The notes beneath the pieces are model-generated. The model was not told the DNA's origin. It saw only the letters and a list, made by a program, of their open reading frames with translations, and ran no database searches. A stretch of 64,000 bases of DNA from Phalacrocorax aristotelis (taxonomy: Eukaryota; Chordata; Aves; Suliformes; Phalacrocoracidae). The translations under genes and the position numbers were made by a program. The DNA lies in NCBI RefSeq assembly GCF_949628215.1, contig NC_134280.1, positions 7,699,795-7,763,794 of the forward strand. Direction: 5' to 3'. This document shows positions 50,201 through 61,487 of this stretch, piece after piece. Position 1 is the first letter of the stretch. Each line of letters opens with the position of its first letter.

Positions 50201-53200
50201 CTTTGTCTTTAGGCACCAGAAGTGTACTTTCTCAGCAGTTATTTCCATCTCACATAAAATTGATCTTGCTACCCTAATAGCACCTGAAATCCTAAAGAAA
50301 GGGATATAAACTCTTTTGAATTTAACAAAAATGCGTAGTATAAAAGTTACACAAACACTTAGATCATCAGGTATGTGATATTTTAACTTTCACAGACATT
50401 GCTGCTATCAAAGGAACAGCATTTCAGATCTGAACCTAGGATAATGGGACTGAACTAGGGTCAACAAGTACTAACAAATCTGTCAAAGCAGCCAATTGCT
50501 CAAAATTCTTTTTTATTAGGAAACTGTTCCTAAAGCTTGTTCCTCTGACACTTAAAAACTTTTTCATGCTTTTACAACGTGTATTCGCCATGCTATTACA
50601 CCCAGTCAGTTGTGTGCTAATATTGGTCCAAGTATTTCTTTTCCTTTTTAGATGTCTTCTATCCTGCTTCATTGTCCCTTTCAACGTTCATTTTGTGAAC
50701 TAGGAAAAAGAAGCTCTTTCAGTCTCCTCTCGCAGGAGCAGCTCTCCATTCCACACTTTATCCCGATCATCCTTTCTCTGCACCCATTCCATTTGAATTC
50801 ATTTTTCGTGTTAAAAATTGTAAAAAATATTTCAGAAGACACCTTCCCAGTGCTCTATATGACAGCAATAGTACTTCCTTCTCCCTTCAGTATACCCTAC
50901 TTGATACATTTAATAAGCAAGGACATCTCTTTCTCAGCTGTATATGAAAAATTCAGATTCGTCCTGCAACTGGCTACTATATTTATGTTTTTCTCCCACC
51001 AGTCATGTCTGAGGATATCTCAGTTTCAATAGTGACACTTCATTTTCCACTAGTAGTGAATTTCAGTAGTTTACTACTTTTTATCCCAAAGCTAATGCAA
51101 AATAATAAGCGTAACTGGTTCCAACAATGAACCTTGAGGAGCTCTACTGATTGCCTTCCTGCAGCCTACTATTTCCCTTTCAGTGTCATCATTGTTATTT
51201 CCCTTTATAAACTTCCTCATTCATATTACATATATTGTACTAATTCCCACAGAGTGTAGCTTAACAAACTAAGCTCGTCAACAATAAAATAGCATCATAT
51301 GAAATGCTTTACTAAATTCCAGACAAGTGGAATCTACTCTACTTCCTTTGCCTATAAAATCAATTATCAGTGAAAGCTATTAAGTAGTCCTACCATACAT
51401 ACCTTTGTAAATTCAACTACCTTTTTGCTCTGTTTTCCATTTACTTCCATGCTTTTAAATGTTCTTCCCACCAGAGTTTTTCTAAGGCTTTGCATGCTAA
51501 GAAGACAAGTAAAGCCTTGCAGTAGCCCATGTTGCTCTTTGTAAACACAGGCCCTGCATTTGCCATTCAGTAGTCACATGACTTTGTTCTGGTTTTGACA
51601 GATATATTAAAAACTGTTTCAAGACTTCTCATTTAACATAGTTCTTTCAGAATTTGATGGAGCTGACATGCTGCTTCTGATCTCATCACATGGCACTTCT
51701 TGAGCTTTGCTTCCACATCCAGTAGGGCCGTTTCCATTCCTATATACTAATTCACACTTGTTCATATTGGGTGTCTTCACCTTTGTCCACTTATTCAACA
51801 CCTCCAATGTTTTGGAAGGTGAGAAAAATCAGCAATTAATTTCTCCCCTCAGCTGAATTACACTGGTCCTTCAACTAGACTTAGGTCCTTTGTAGATCTA
51901 TATCAAAGCAGCAGAGGAGGATTGACAGGCTGCTTCATGGAAAGTATTTCACTTTTCACTAAAATACGTTTAGAATTCTTTCTGAATCCTAACTGACTTG
52001 TTAGATACATGTTAGAAAGAGATAAGGTCTTTTCTAATTCCTAAGTGCATTTTGACAAATTCCAGGAACTGAGTAGTGTCTTTCCAGATTCAGTAAAATG
52101 TTATATATTTTGCATTGAACATGATGCTAGAATAAAGTGGTTTCTTAGTTTGGTTTCAGTTTTAAACCACAAGACAATCAATCCTTCCCAAAAGACTTTA
52201 TTTTGAAGGAATAATTGTTATCAAGCAACTTTGCTTTAACACCTTCTCTGCTTAGAAAAGAGGAGGGAATAAAAAACACAGCTTTCAAACCACAGAGCAA
52301 CCGTTGAAAACTTAAAACCACAATACCCAAGAACAGACTGAGCCTATGATTACCTAACAAAATGCGGTTTAAACTGGGCAGCGTACCAAGTTTTTCACAG
52401 AAACCCAAGGGGAAAATGGAGTATAAGTATCCATGGTTACAGTGACCCTTGCTTGGCACCTGAAAAGATCTTTCTAGAAAAAGACAGGTAGAAACATTTA
52501 TCAGGGTCCTCAGAAGCAGCAAGGCTTCTTCCTGTTTTTATAAGTTTAAAAAAAAAGATAAAATAGCACTTAGTACAGACTGTCCTGAACACAGACTCTA
52601 ACCTAGAAATATTTTTAGAATTCCCCTCCTGTATGTTTTTCACAATATTCACTCAGTACTGAAAAATAACCTCAGAAATATAGAACCAGCTACTTAAAAC
52701 AATGAAAAATTCCTAGAATAACAAATTCATTTATAAAGTGAGTATTTCACAACTGAAGTCTTTCTTCCTATGTTCCGTTGCACTGAACTCACAAATGAAG
52801 GAACAGGATCACAGGCTACAGTTTTTAGTGGAAAAAGTTTGAAGGGTAAATTAAGCTAAATTGGAACCATCACTGCCAAGTATCGAAGCTTCTACACTCC
52901 CCATACTTCTGTTCAGCTACACCTTGGAAGGTAACGATATAACTAAACACAGACAACAGTTTGTTTGAATGGCATTTTTTCTTACTTCTTCACTGACACT
53001 CACCTGTTCTCTGTTTATATGTATATTTGGGGAAGATTTTTTTATATACGTACGCTGATGCATAACTGAGTATACTGAAGCATGAACAAACATGCCCACA
53101 TGAACAAATATTCATGACAGCTAATTTTCTGGATGTTTCTCCTATGTGTGCAGACAGTGAGACAGTGGTGAGACAGTGAAAAAAGAGAGCTGAACTGAAT

Positions 53201-55086
53201 TTGGATGGTAAGTTCCTCTCTCCCTGGCAGGGAGGAACACAGCTATTTCATATTAAGGTCCATGTACAAGCTAAATGCAGTTCTCCTTCTTGTGAAAGAG
53301 GAAAAGGCAGGAAGAGATTTTTAATGGCCTTTATTTTTGAGGATGCTCATCTTCTATTCTTTATGCTCCTTAAGGATTCTGCCTCACCTTCTCTTGTAGA
53401 GGTGAGAGCTCCACAGTTCCTCGTAACAGATTGTTGCTGAATCACCCAACTGCATAGATCCGATCTGTATCAGGCATCAGCATGCTATCACTTTTCTGTC
53501 AAATCAGCCACAGCACATGCCATGATATTCATAAAGTCATTCCAGCCATTATGGAGATGATGTGGATGGTGCCTGGTTCAGCATAAAGTTTGCCCAGAGT
53601 TGCCTATTCCACTTTCTAAAAACCAATTTGAACCAGCAAGATGAAAGTTTAGCAAGTTCCATTGTAGGAGATTAGCTCTTTGTATCATGTGGCTGGAGCA
53701 CTCTTTATGCAGTAAGAGATACCCTGAAAAACTGGATTTACCTCCTCATTAAATCAGAAACAGAGGTTCAACATCCTAACCATTTCTTCAAGCAGTTCTC
53801 CTGCTTTCACAGAGGTTGGTCACCTAATGACTAAGAAGAAATCGTATCACGTGACCTCAGTGATTATTTACAAAGATTAGGCCCCACATCCTACCTACCA
53901 GATTTTCAAAACAGCAAGAACAAATATCACTATTCATAATCAATCAACTCAAAATAATAAGTGTGTAATATCACGCTCATTTCACTGGCAATTAACAAAC
54001 AAGAAAGGAATGTTCCTGCCATAAATATTCCTACAGCTCTCTGTCTACACCCTTATATCTGACTATAAATAAATTGATATAGCAGGCTGTATATATGTAT
54101 TTACTCATGGAATTTAAGAGAGTACTGCGTATAGAGGGCTTGACTGCAGCACAGAAAATCTGGCATAATCTAAGAGATTTTTTTGTTGTTTTAGAAACGA
54201 TGGGTCATGTTTTCAACAGACATCAAACTGATGGACAGTTACTGAATCAATGGCATCAAACATTACCTAAGTAGGAAGCACTGACTCAAAAAATGTAAGC
54301 CCAGTCTTACTCCTGCACCTCCTGATAGAAAAAAGGCCGTATCTCAATGGCATATGCCAAACTTGGCTTCCAGCAGTAAAAAAAAGTTTGGAATTCTTAC
54401 GTGAATTTTTAGGGAAATAGTGGGAGGAGAGATCCAACAGAAACTCTGTGAATTCACATCACTGAATTTGGGCGATCTCCCTACTTGCTGAACAATAGAT
54501 TGAGTCACCAGTTTTGAGAGGAAGCAGAAAGAGGAGCAATCCCTGGCATGCAGATTCAAAAACAAGTATCCAAGCCGAGGTTCAGCACCCGTATGTACAG
54601 ACTGCACTTCAAAGTTGTTGCAATAAAACTCAAACACTTGTGAGCTTCAGACTGCTAAACTGAGCTAAACAGGAAGAGTTGTTGCTCCTACTCTGCTTTC
54701 AGTGCCACTTTTCAGACACAAAACAAGTGGGCAAATGAGCTAAAGAAACTATTTCAGCAAGCTCTGAATCTCACCACACATGAAAAATCAATACCTACTG
54801 CTGCATCCAAAGAAATAAATTAGAAGAAATGTGTGAAGAAGATGAAGAAAACATGGCACATGCTAGCATACTTTGCTACATCCCAAACACGCAGTTCCAC
54901 AGACACCACTTCAACAAAAGGCTCATCAAAAACTGTCAGGGTGGAAACACAACATCAAAATGCTATTGTGTAGAGCAAACAGGCTTAAACACGCGCAAAT
55001 GAAAGTGGATGTATTTTGATCTAGGTAACTCTGGGCACTGTTAGTAGCAGAGGTAGGAGGACGTGGTCTGATGGACCTAATTTGAG
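47226..55086. other. Non-coding DNA, no gene seen
   Basis: A TG-rich patch at 47868-47905 and a short GAGACAGTG repeat at 53157-53178 are the only low-complexity features seen. Frames up to 126 codons (50652-51032) have no recognised family. Confidence 0.6.
49272..49286 (-). promoter_or_regulatory. CTCF-like core motif (reverse)
   Basis: On the minus strand GACAAGAGATGGCAG shares CAAGAGRTGGCAG with the motif at 650 but is weaker against the CTCF consensus at its 5' end. Its orientation is opposite to that site. Confidence 0.3.
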
Positions 55087-55120
55087 TCATAGAATAATTC
55101 AGGTTGGAAGGAAACTCTGG
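55087..55120 (-). mobile_element. Short CR1 3'-tail relic (minus strand)
   Basis: TCATAGAATAATTCAGGTTGGAAGG is the reverse complement of the familiar CR1 3' end (CCTTCCAACC ... ATTCTATGA). Similarity fades after about 30-35 bp, so this is a tail fragment only, or a chance match of moderate length. Confidence 0.45.
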
Positions 55121-55875
55121 ATTCAAAGCTAGACAGGTCCCTGCACAGGCTATTAGTCTCCAAGTAGCTATGTTCTGTTTACGCTGGTAGGAGAAGCAAT
55201 GCACAGTCCCAGATAGAACTCCATCTCCAAAGCTACGTACTAAAAAACCAGGAATCTCTGAAACTACATACACGCATACATGAATATCTGAACTAGATTT
55301 TCTAATTTTATCCATAAGGTCCTAAAACAGGAATACATGCTTTTAGCATGGGTCCACAGAAGCAAATCCTGCCCTTAGTAATCCAAACTGAGCTGCCAGT
55401 AAGTTTCTAATGGAATTTTACAGCACAAAAGAACATCATAAGAAACAAGCTAAACAGAAATCTATCTGAACGCTATGAAAGCCAAAATCCTACCTGGTTA
55501 CTGTAAAGAAATAACTTGTGATATAATTAAGTAGGTTTTAGTTTGCTTTCATAATTCTAATCTGACCTCAATTCTGGGAAAAAGTCCGCTTCAACGTGTC
55601 TCCAGAAGTGTTCTGCTATATAATCATCAAAGATAAAACCTTTGGCTTCAGTGATATGCAAATTAAGACATGTTTGTTAAAAGGATTAACAAAGTTGTTT
55701 AAAGCATCTTTTTAGTCTACTCTGCTTCCAAACAAACAATAAACTGTCCACACGCAGTGAGATTTGCTAACCCATAAACATAGCCAAATGGAGGAAGAAG
55801 ATCAGAACCTTAATGAGTTTGGTCCCCTTTGAATTTTAGCTGATCAGTGTCACCAATAATTTCAACAGGCTCTAA

Positions 55876-56085
55876 AATAAGCACTTTCTGTCTTCAAAGT
55901 GCCTTGCAAACATCAACCAATTAATCCCTACAACTCTCCTCTGAGGTAGGTAAGTAGGTATTGTTATCCCCATTTTACAGTTGGGTGAACACAGTCAGAA
56001 GGGTTAAGTGATTTGCTGCAGGCCACAGACGGAGGTGGGACAAAAACACAAGAGTGACTACGATTCCTTTCAGAGGACAGCACTT
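55876..56085 (+). mobile_element. MIR-family SINE relic, fairly complete
   Basis: Diagnostic MIR blocks occur in order: CTTCAAAGTGCCTTGCAAAC, CCAATTAATCCCTACAACTC, CTGAGGTAGGTAAGTAGGTA, TTATCCCCATTTTACAG and GGGTTAAGTGATTTGC. This is the clearest ancient SINE in the window, likely inherited from early amniotes. MIR copies in gene deserts are sometimes kept as regulatory DNA. Confidence 0.85.
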
Positions 56086-59000
56086 TTTTATCCTGCTGAC
56101 TTTAGACATCTTGGCCTTGTGGCAATACTTAAACGAAACAAAATTAATTCTTCTTGTTAAAAGCAAGGAACCATAAAGAAAGCTGTCTTTTACACCAGTG
56201 TTGATAGCATTTTTGTGGCCTTATACTGATGTAAGGCTACTTCTTTAATTTTGTCCAGATATTCAAGTATCATTCCTTTCATACAGAGGCTTATTCCTGT
56301 GGAAATGTCACATGTTGCCAAATGAAAGGTATGTCTCACGCCTTTGCAGATTTTAGTTTGTCCTTCTGCTTTCAAATCAGTAAATTTAGGTGGCACCCTG
56401 CCCAGAAGGTGGGCAGACACTCTCCTTCCAGGAGCAGGGTAACAGTTGGTAGGCTTGTTCCACTGCAGCACGGGCAGAAAGAAACGGAGACAGGGAGCTT
56501 TGAGAACCAAGAGCAAAGAAAGCCATTAACTGAAACCCAACTCCAGCAAACCGCTTGTAACCATTCTAACAGGCGTAAGATTGATACCTTTCCCACTTCA
56601 ACAGAAAGATCAGATGGAAAAGGCAGAGTGTATCCTTTTCCTCTCTATGTATACAACTTTGGGCCACTTGAAGACCCATTTGTCATGAAGTCAATCTAGT
56701 GTATGCTAATAAATGTTTGAGTTTTACAAAGAAACCACTTTTTTTATAGTGGCATGTAAGTCCAATATCAGTTCCCTGGAGTATTTTTTGAATAGAAAAA
56801 ATCCACTACTCAGAGATAATGTCTTGCAAATCCTGAGCACATTTTCTGTTATTTTTTCAGAAGACCCTCCCCCCACTTTCAGAAGCCTTCCAGTGCAGGA
56901 CTTAACATCTACAGAGAAAATCAGTGAATATTTGAAAATTATTCACTCCCTACTACACAGTACAGTAATTACAGCCATATTGCTGGTTATATATTTTTAA
57001 GACACAATCATCTATGTGTCCTGAAAGGATAGCTCCATTAATGCTAAAAATACAGACTAGTTTGTTAATACACCATTGTAATTAATGCACTATGGTGGTA
57101 TTCATATATTACATAAACCAGGGGTCATATCCCCTTTCTGTTAGGTGTCACCCACAAACAATGGTGTCATCAAACTTTCATTAGCTAGAAGTTTGCTTTG
57201 TTAAAGATACTTGTGAAGCCTTCTGATTAAGTAAATCATTTAATATAGTTTAAAAAAATGCAATTTATTTTTCTACTTCTGTGTATTTTTCCCATTAGAA
57301 GGGCTTACTAGAAACTATTTTTCTCTTGTATGGCCAGCACATATGTCTCTTTTTAGAAGACAAAAATACTTTAATGATTCACAACCTGAGGAATTGTATT
57401 GTTAGCATAACAGTGTAAGAACACGTAGAATTTTGAATTTCAGAGGGCATGTTTTCAGTAACAAAAGTATTTTTTCCATGGGTTAGGAAGGGTCTGATTT
57501 TCACAGTAATTCCGTGACCAGAAAAACATCTAATGCAAAACATAAGCTTGGAAATTGCTCTTTGCTAGCTCCATGTTAAGATTTGTAGCTAACTCTAAAT
57601 TACATGCTCTGCAGAAACAGCTCCCTTCTTTTATCACTTTGGAAATCATTAACTTGCCCTCGATGGTCCTCCATGCAACAAAGGAAGTTTTCACATGGAT
57701 TTTCTGATAGGAGAAACAAAAGAGATTGTAGATAATGAAATAGCAGTGTGAATGATAGTTTTAGAGGATCTTCATCCAAACACTTCTCAGTGACATCTCA
57801 TCAGATAGGATATCAATCCCCAAATTCCCAACCACTCAGCACTACCGTGCTTCAGGGCTAAGCCATGGAACTGGATCATTCCTCAGTTCTGAATCTTATC
57901 TTATGTTATCTATAAACACAAATAACTGAGTCACTGTCCCATATCCCATTAATTAACGAAATCAATTTTCACATAATACACTTCGCTGTTCTGGGTCTAT
58001 CTGTGCAGTTAAGCAGTGTGATAACACTTGCGTAGTTGGGCTGTAATTATACTTGTAGTTCCATGCACTGACACCCCACATATCAACGCACTCCATGCTA
58101 TCCACCCCAATAAATAACCAACCAACTTGTCCAATAGCTCTAGAGTTCATGTACGTATATATATATCTACTTTGCTCATCTGCAACCAATGCCACAATGC
58201 ACTACAAGCATATTTTAATGGCCTGCACTGCAGGACATCTTCTATGCCCCTCTGAGATGAGAATATGTTCTCCATAAAAATACATCTGTCACCCATATGA
58301 ATTTCTGGTAAGGTAGGATCCAATTTTACCTAAAAGTTCATCTCCCCTATATGCAGCTCCATGTCCGGATTAGGTTTTAGCACCTGTTCGATATGTGTGT
58401 TTCTGAAAATCCGATTCACTTGTTTGCAAGTTCAGCAGGCTGGGGAGCCTTTCCAGCAGCACACCCTCGCTGAAAACTGCACAGCAATTGTTGGTGCCAT
58501 GAGCTGGGCATCCTCCTCAAGTGAAAAAGTGAAAGATGGTTACATAGGCATGATCCTACTCATCCATATATAAAAATCCGTCATCTGCTCATTTATCTGC
58601 CTGGTCATCTAATGTTGGGCTGCAGATTACTTGGAGCATATATTTTCCTATTTGTATGTCTAGAAAGTAGTGAACACATCACAGGTTTTGTGGATAATAA
58701 GGAACAAGTAGCAATAATTATAATTTTGTCACACTTGGTTTTAAAGAAGCTCAGCAGAGTAGAATTACGGTTACGTAAAGCTAGGATTAGTATCTAAAGA
58801 TGGGGATTCAGTAGAAGATTTTTTATTTCTACAGAATTCTAGCATGGTATCCGTCTCAAATTTTTCTGGATATAAACTCAAAGTAGATATTGAGTCTTCT
58901 GAAGACTGTTAATTCCTGAGTTATAATCTATTAAAATTTGCTTTTAATGTAACTTGTATGTGATATTCCAGACCTGCTAACAAAATATGAATGACTATCA

Positions 59001-59954
59001 AATTATGATGTAGTTAAAGTACGTAATCACATTATAGGTCATACCTTACACACCATGTTTTTAACAAAAAGAAAGATAATTATTGTTATTAATCATAACC
59101 AAACTCATACTCTCTGTAGTGCATGAGGAGTTCTAGAGCTTTTGGGGGAAGAGTAAGAGTGTGACTCTTGCCAAATACCTGGAAATGATCTTTGGATCTA
59201 AAACTGCTGGCTAACTCAGAGCATGTAAACTGGTAATAGGGGCATTTAAGAATAAAACTTTTATCAGACTTTCATTTCATTCATCCCTTGAGGCTGCCAG
59301 TGTAATCTGAGCATACTGTTATCACATAAAGAATGCCCTTCTCCCTTCTTTCCACTCCAAATTCCAACTGTAAAGGGTAAATCTATATAACTGAATAAAT
59401 TATTCCCAATATAGTTACTCACTTTGATGTGAGTTGTGAAATTGGGTGGGGAGAGTGGCGATTATACTATTAAAAATCTTTTCACCAAATTAGTTTACCT
59501 ACATGAATGTCAACAGTACTGAAACCGCAGAGACAACTGTAAAGGAAATCCATTGTTCTGTTTCATTTTTCTTTATATTTGGGTTGATTTTCCCTTGCAA
59601 AACTATTTTATGATTGCTATTTTTATCCTACACATACAATTTCAGTTAAATTAATTCAAAATTTCATTTTTCCTCCCAAGATTATGCAACTACTGGAAAC
59701 AGATAATTATTAAAGATACTCACCCTTCACGTTTAAAAAACTAATTTACCAAGCTTAAGATTAAGGGGAAAGACAAGCAGCATTCCTGATATCAGTGGGC
59801 AAATAAAGAGCTCATTGTTTGCTATTTCTAGATTACAAGACATTGAGCATGCAAATCCATGGTTTTAAATGAAATTGACCATGTTTTCTTTTCTTCCCAA
59901 TTTCTATTGTTTCCTTAACACATTTCGTGTAATGTTCCAAAGCTTTTTGGAACA
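56086..59954. other. Non-coding DNA, no gene seen
   Basis: Overlapping frames of 74-125 codons at 56190-56699 on both strands are mutually shadowing and show no domain. A short TA run lies at 58155-58166. Confidence 0.6.
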
Positions 59955-60299
59955 ATGAGCCATCACCATATCTCAGCCATGCTGACAAAGCACCTGCAGC
60001 TCCTCATCAGGCTTCTCACCCAAGACCACAGGTACCAGAGGAGTTCAGTGGGTGACCTGCACCCCCCTCACCTCATGGCCCCTGAAAGCTCTGCAGAGCC
60101 TCTAGTCCCTCAGTAGGGGCCATCCATCCCCTTATGTCCTGTCTCTCCCAGTACACTGTCTCCTCAGCAGGGATGGATGAGGGACACCTCTGAAGACAGA
60201 GTGGACTATATTTTGAAGGGTGTGCAGCAGGACCTCTCCTATTCCTCCTCCATCACAATTCCTGGCCCAGTGACCAGGAACTCGGGAACAGTTCTTGAG
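59955..60299. other. GC-rich segment upstream of the CR1 fragment
   Basis: GC-rich sequence directly 5' of the 60300-61042 CR1 match. It may be a more diverged 5' part of the same element or a separate older insertion. No coding domain is recognised. Confidence 0.4.
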
Positions 60300-61042
60300 A
60301 CTTCACCCAGAGCTTGGCTGGGGTACCCATAGTGTCACGGGGCCCAACAACCCACTTGTTGAGTGTAGAGAGGGACCTGGGGGTTCTGGTCAACAGCAAG
60401 CTGAACATGAGCCAACAGTATGCCCTGGCAGCCAAGAGGGCCAACCATGGCCTGAAGCCCTGCATTGCAGCCAGGTGAGGGAGGGGATTGTCCCACTCTG
60501 CTCCGCGCTGATGTGGCCTCACCTCAAGCGCTGCACTCGAGGTGTTGGGCACCACAGTACATTAAAGATAGATATAAAGCTACTAGAGAGCGTCCAGAGA
60601 AGGGCCTCAAAGTTGGTGAAGAGTTTAGAGGAGAAACTGTATGAGGAGCAGCTGAAGTCACTTGGTTTGTTCAGCCTGGAGGAGACTTGAAAGCAGACCT
60701 CATCGCAGTCTGCAGCTTCCTCCCAAGGGGAGGAGGAGGGGCAGGTGCTGATCTCTTCTCTCTGTGATCTATGACAGGACCTGAGGGAATGGCAGGAAGA
60801 CGTGCCAGGGGAGGGTTAGGTTGGGTACTAGGAAAAGATTCTTCCCCCAGAGGGTGGTGGAGCACTGGACCAGGCTCCCCAGGGAAGCAGTGACAGCACC
60901 AAGCCTGATGCTATTCAAGAAGCACTTGGACAACATCCTCAGAGACATGGTGTGAATTTGGGGTTGTCCTGTGCAGGGACAGGAGTTGGACTTGATGATC
61001 CTCGTGGGTCCTCTCCAACTCAGGACATTCTATGATTCTGTG
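60300..61042 (+). mobile_element. CR1 LINE fragment next to the CXCR4 promoter
   Basis: This CR1 3' segment on the + strand encodes remnants of the ORF2 C-terminus. Examples are LESVQRRASKLVKSLEEKLY near 60570-60635 and EEQLKSLGLFSLEE at 60643-60684, followed by an in-frame TGA. The upstream similarity (NMSQQYALAAKRAN, about 60405-60450) is in a different frame, so the copy is frameshifted. It ends with TTGGACTTGATGATCC, GTCCTCTCCAACTC and ATTCTATGATTCTGTGAA at 61042. Its 3' end differs from the other CR1 copies here, so it is another subfamily. The 5' limit is approximate. The CXCR4 CpG island starts within about 40-50 bp of its end. Confidence 0.9.
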
Positions 61043-61275
61043 AACACACTTCAAAGAATTTTCTGGAGGGGAAATTCAAAAACCCGCTTGTAGGAACCCC
61101 TCAGCCAGAGGGTGGCATAAGCCCCGGTGAGGAGCAACTGCCCCGCGGGCCCTTGGGGCAGGCGTGGCTCCCACGGCCCGGCGCCGCAGACAAAGCGGTG
61201 CGGGGCGGCCGCCCTGAGCCCGGGTGCACAGTGACACCCGCCGGGGAGGAGCCAGGCGGGGGCTGCCCCGGGAGC

Positions 61276-61300
61276 GGGGGGGGGGGGACGGGGGACGGGG
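61276..61300 (+). promoter_or_regulatory. G-quadruplex-capable run at the CXCR4 core promoter
   Basis: A run of 12 G, then AC, 5 G, AC and 4 G ends four bases before TTATAAA. The 12-G run can supply two G-tracts, so four tracts with very short loops are available on the non-template strand. It could also serve as an Sp1/KLF/MAZ binding patch. The motif is read directly; folding and function are inferred. Confidence 0.65.
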
Positions 61301-61304
61301 AACT

Positions 61305-61310
61305 TATAAA
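61305..61310 (+). promoter_or_regulatory. CXCR4 TATA box
   Basis: A TATAAA (within TTATAAA) sits in otherwise GC-rich DNA, 139 bp upstream of the first CXCR4 ATG. It predicts transcription start near 61335-61340 and a 5'UTR of roughly 110 nt. Mammalian CXCR4 also has a TATA-containing GC-rich core promoter. A GGGGCGG Sp1-type box lies near 61202-61208, about 100 bp further upstream. The start site itself is inferred from spacing. Confidence 0.8.
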
Positions 61311-61334
61311 GCCGCGTCCCGCCACAAGAGCCGG

Positions 61335-61448
61335 GGCGCGGGTTTGGTGCGGCTGCGAGCGACGGCGCTCGGAGGGACGCGGCGGCGGCACCAGCAACAA
61401 CAACAACAACAAAACAACAACAACAGCTCGAGAGCCCAGAACCGTTAG
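61335..61448 (+). other. CXCR4: CXCR4 5' untranslated region (predicted) with CAA tract
   Basis: This is the predicted leader between the TATA-derived start and the first ATG. The first half is GC-rich. A (CAA)n tract with one interruption at 61395-61425 follows, just before the start codon. CAA repeats are unstructured and favour ribosome scanning. No upstream ATG is present. The 5' limit is an estimate from TATA spacing. Confidence 0.6.
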
Positions 61449-61487
61449 ATGGCTCAGAGCATGGACAACAGCCTCGAAAGCCTGGAT
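61449..61487 (+). CDS. CXCR4: CXCR4 coding exon 1
   Basis: This is the short first coding exon of C-X-C chemokine receptor 4, the G-protein-coupled receptor for CXCL12. It runs from an ATG at 61449 to a consensus GTAAGT donor at 61488 and encodes 13 residues (MAQSMDNSLESLD). It joins in phase 0 to exon 2, giving the continuous reading LESLD-LSSG. A second in-frame ATG at 61461 has A at -3 and G at +4, a better Kozak context than the first (T at -3, G at +4), so a 9-residue exon product (MDNSLESLD) is at least as likely. Known vertebrate CXCR4 genes have a very short exon 1 of about five codons starting Met-Asp or Met-Glu. The exon here is longer and contains an AGCCTCGAA/AGCCTGGAT near-duplication. 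The 5'UTR has no upstream ATG. The gene assignment is secure; the choice of start is not. Confidence 0.9.
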
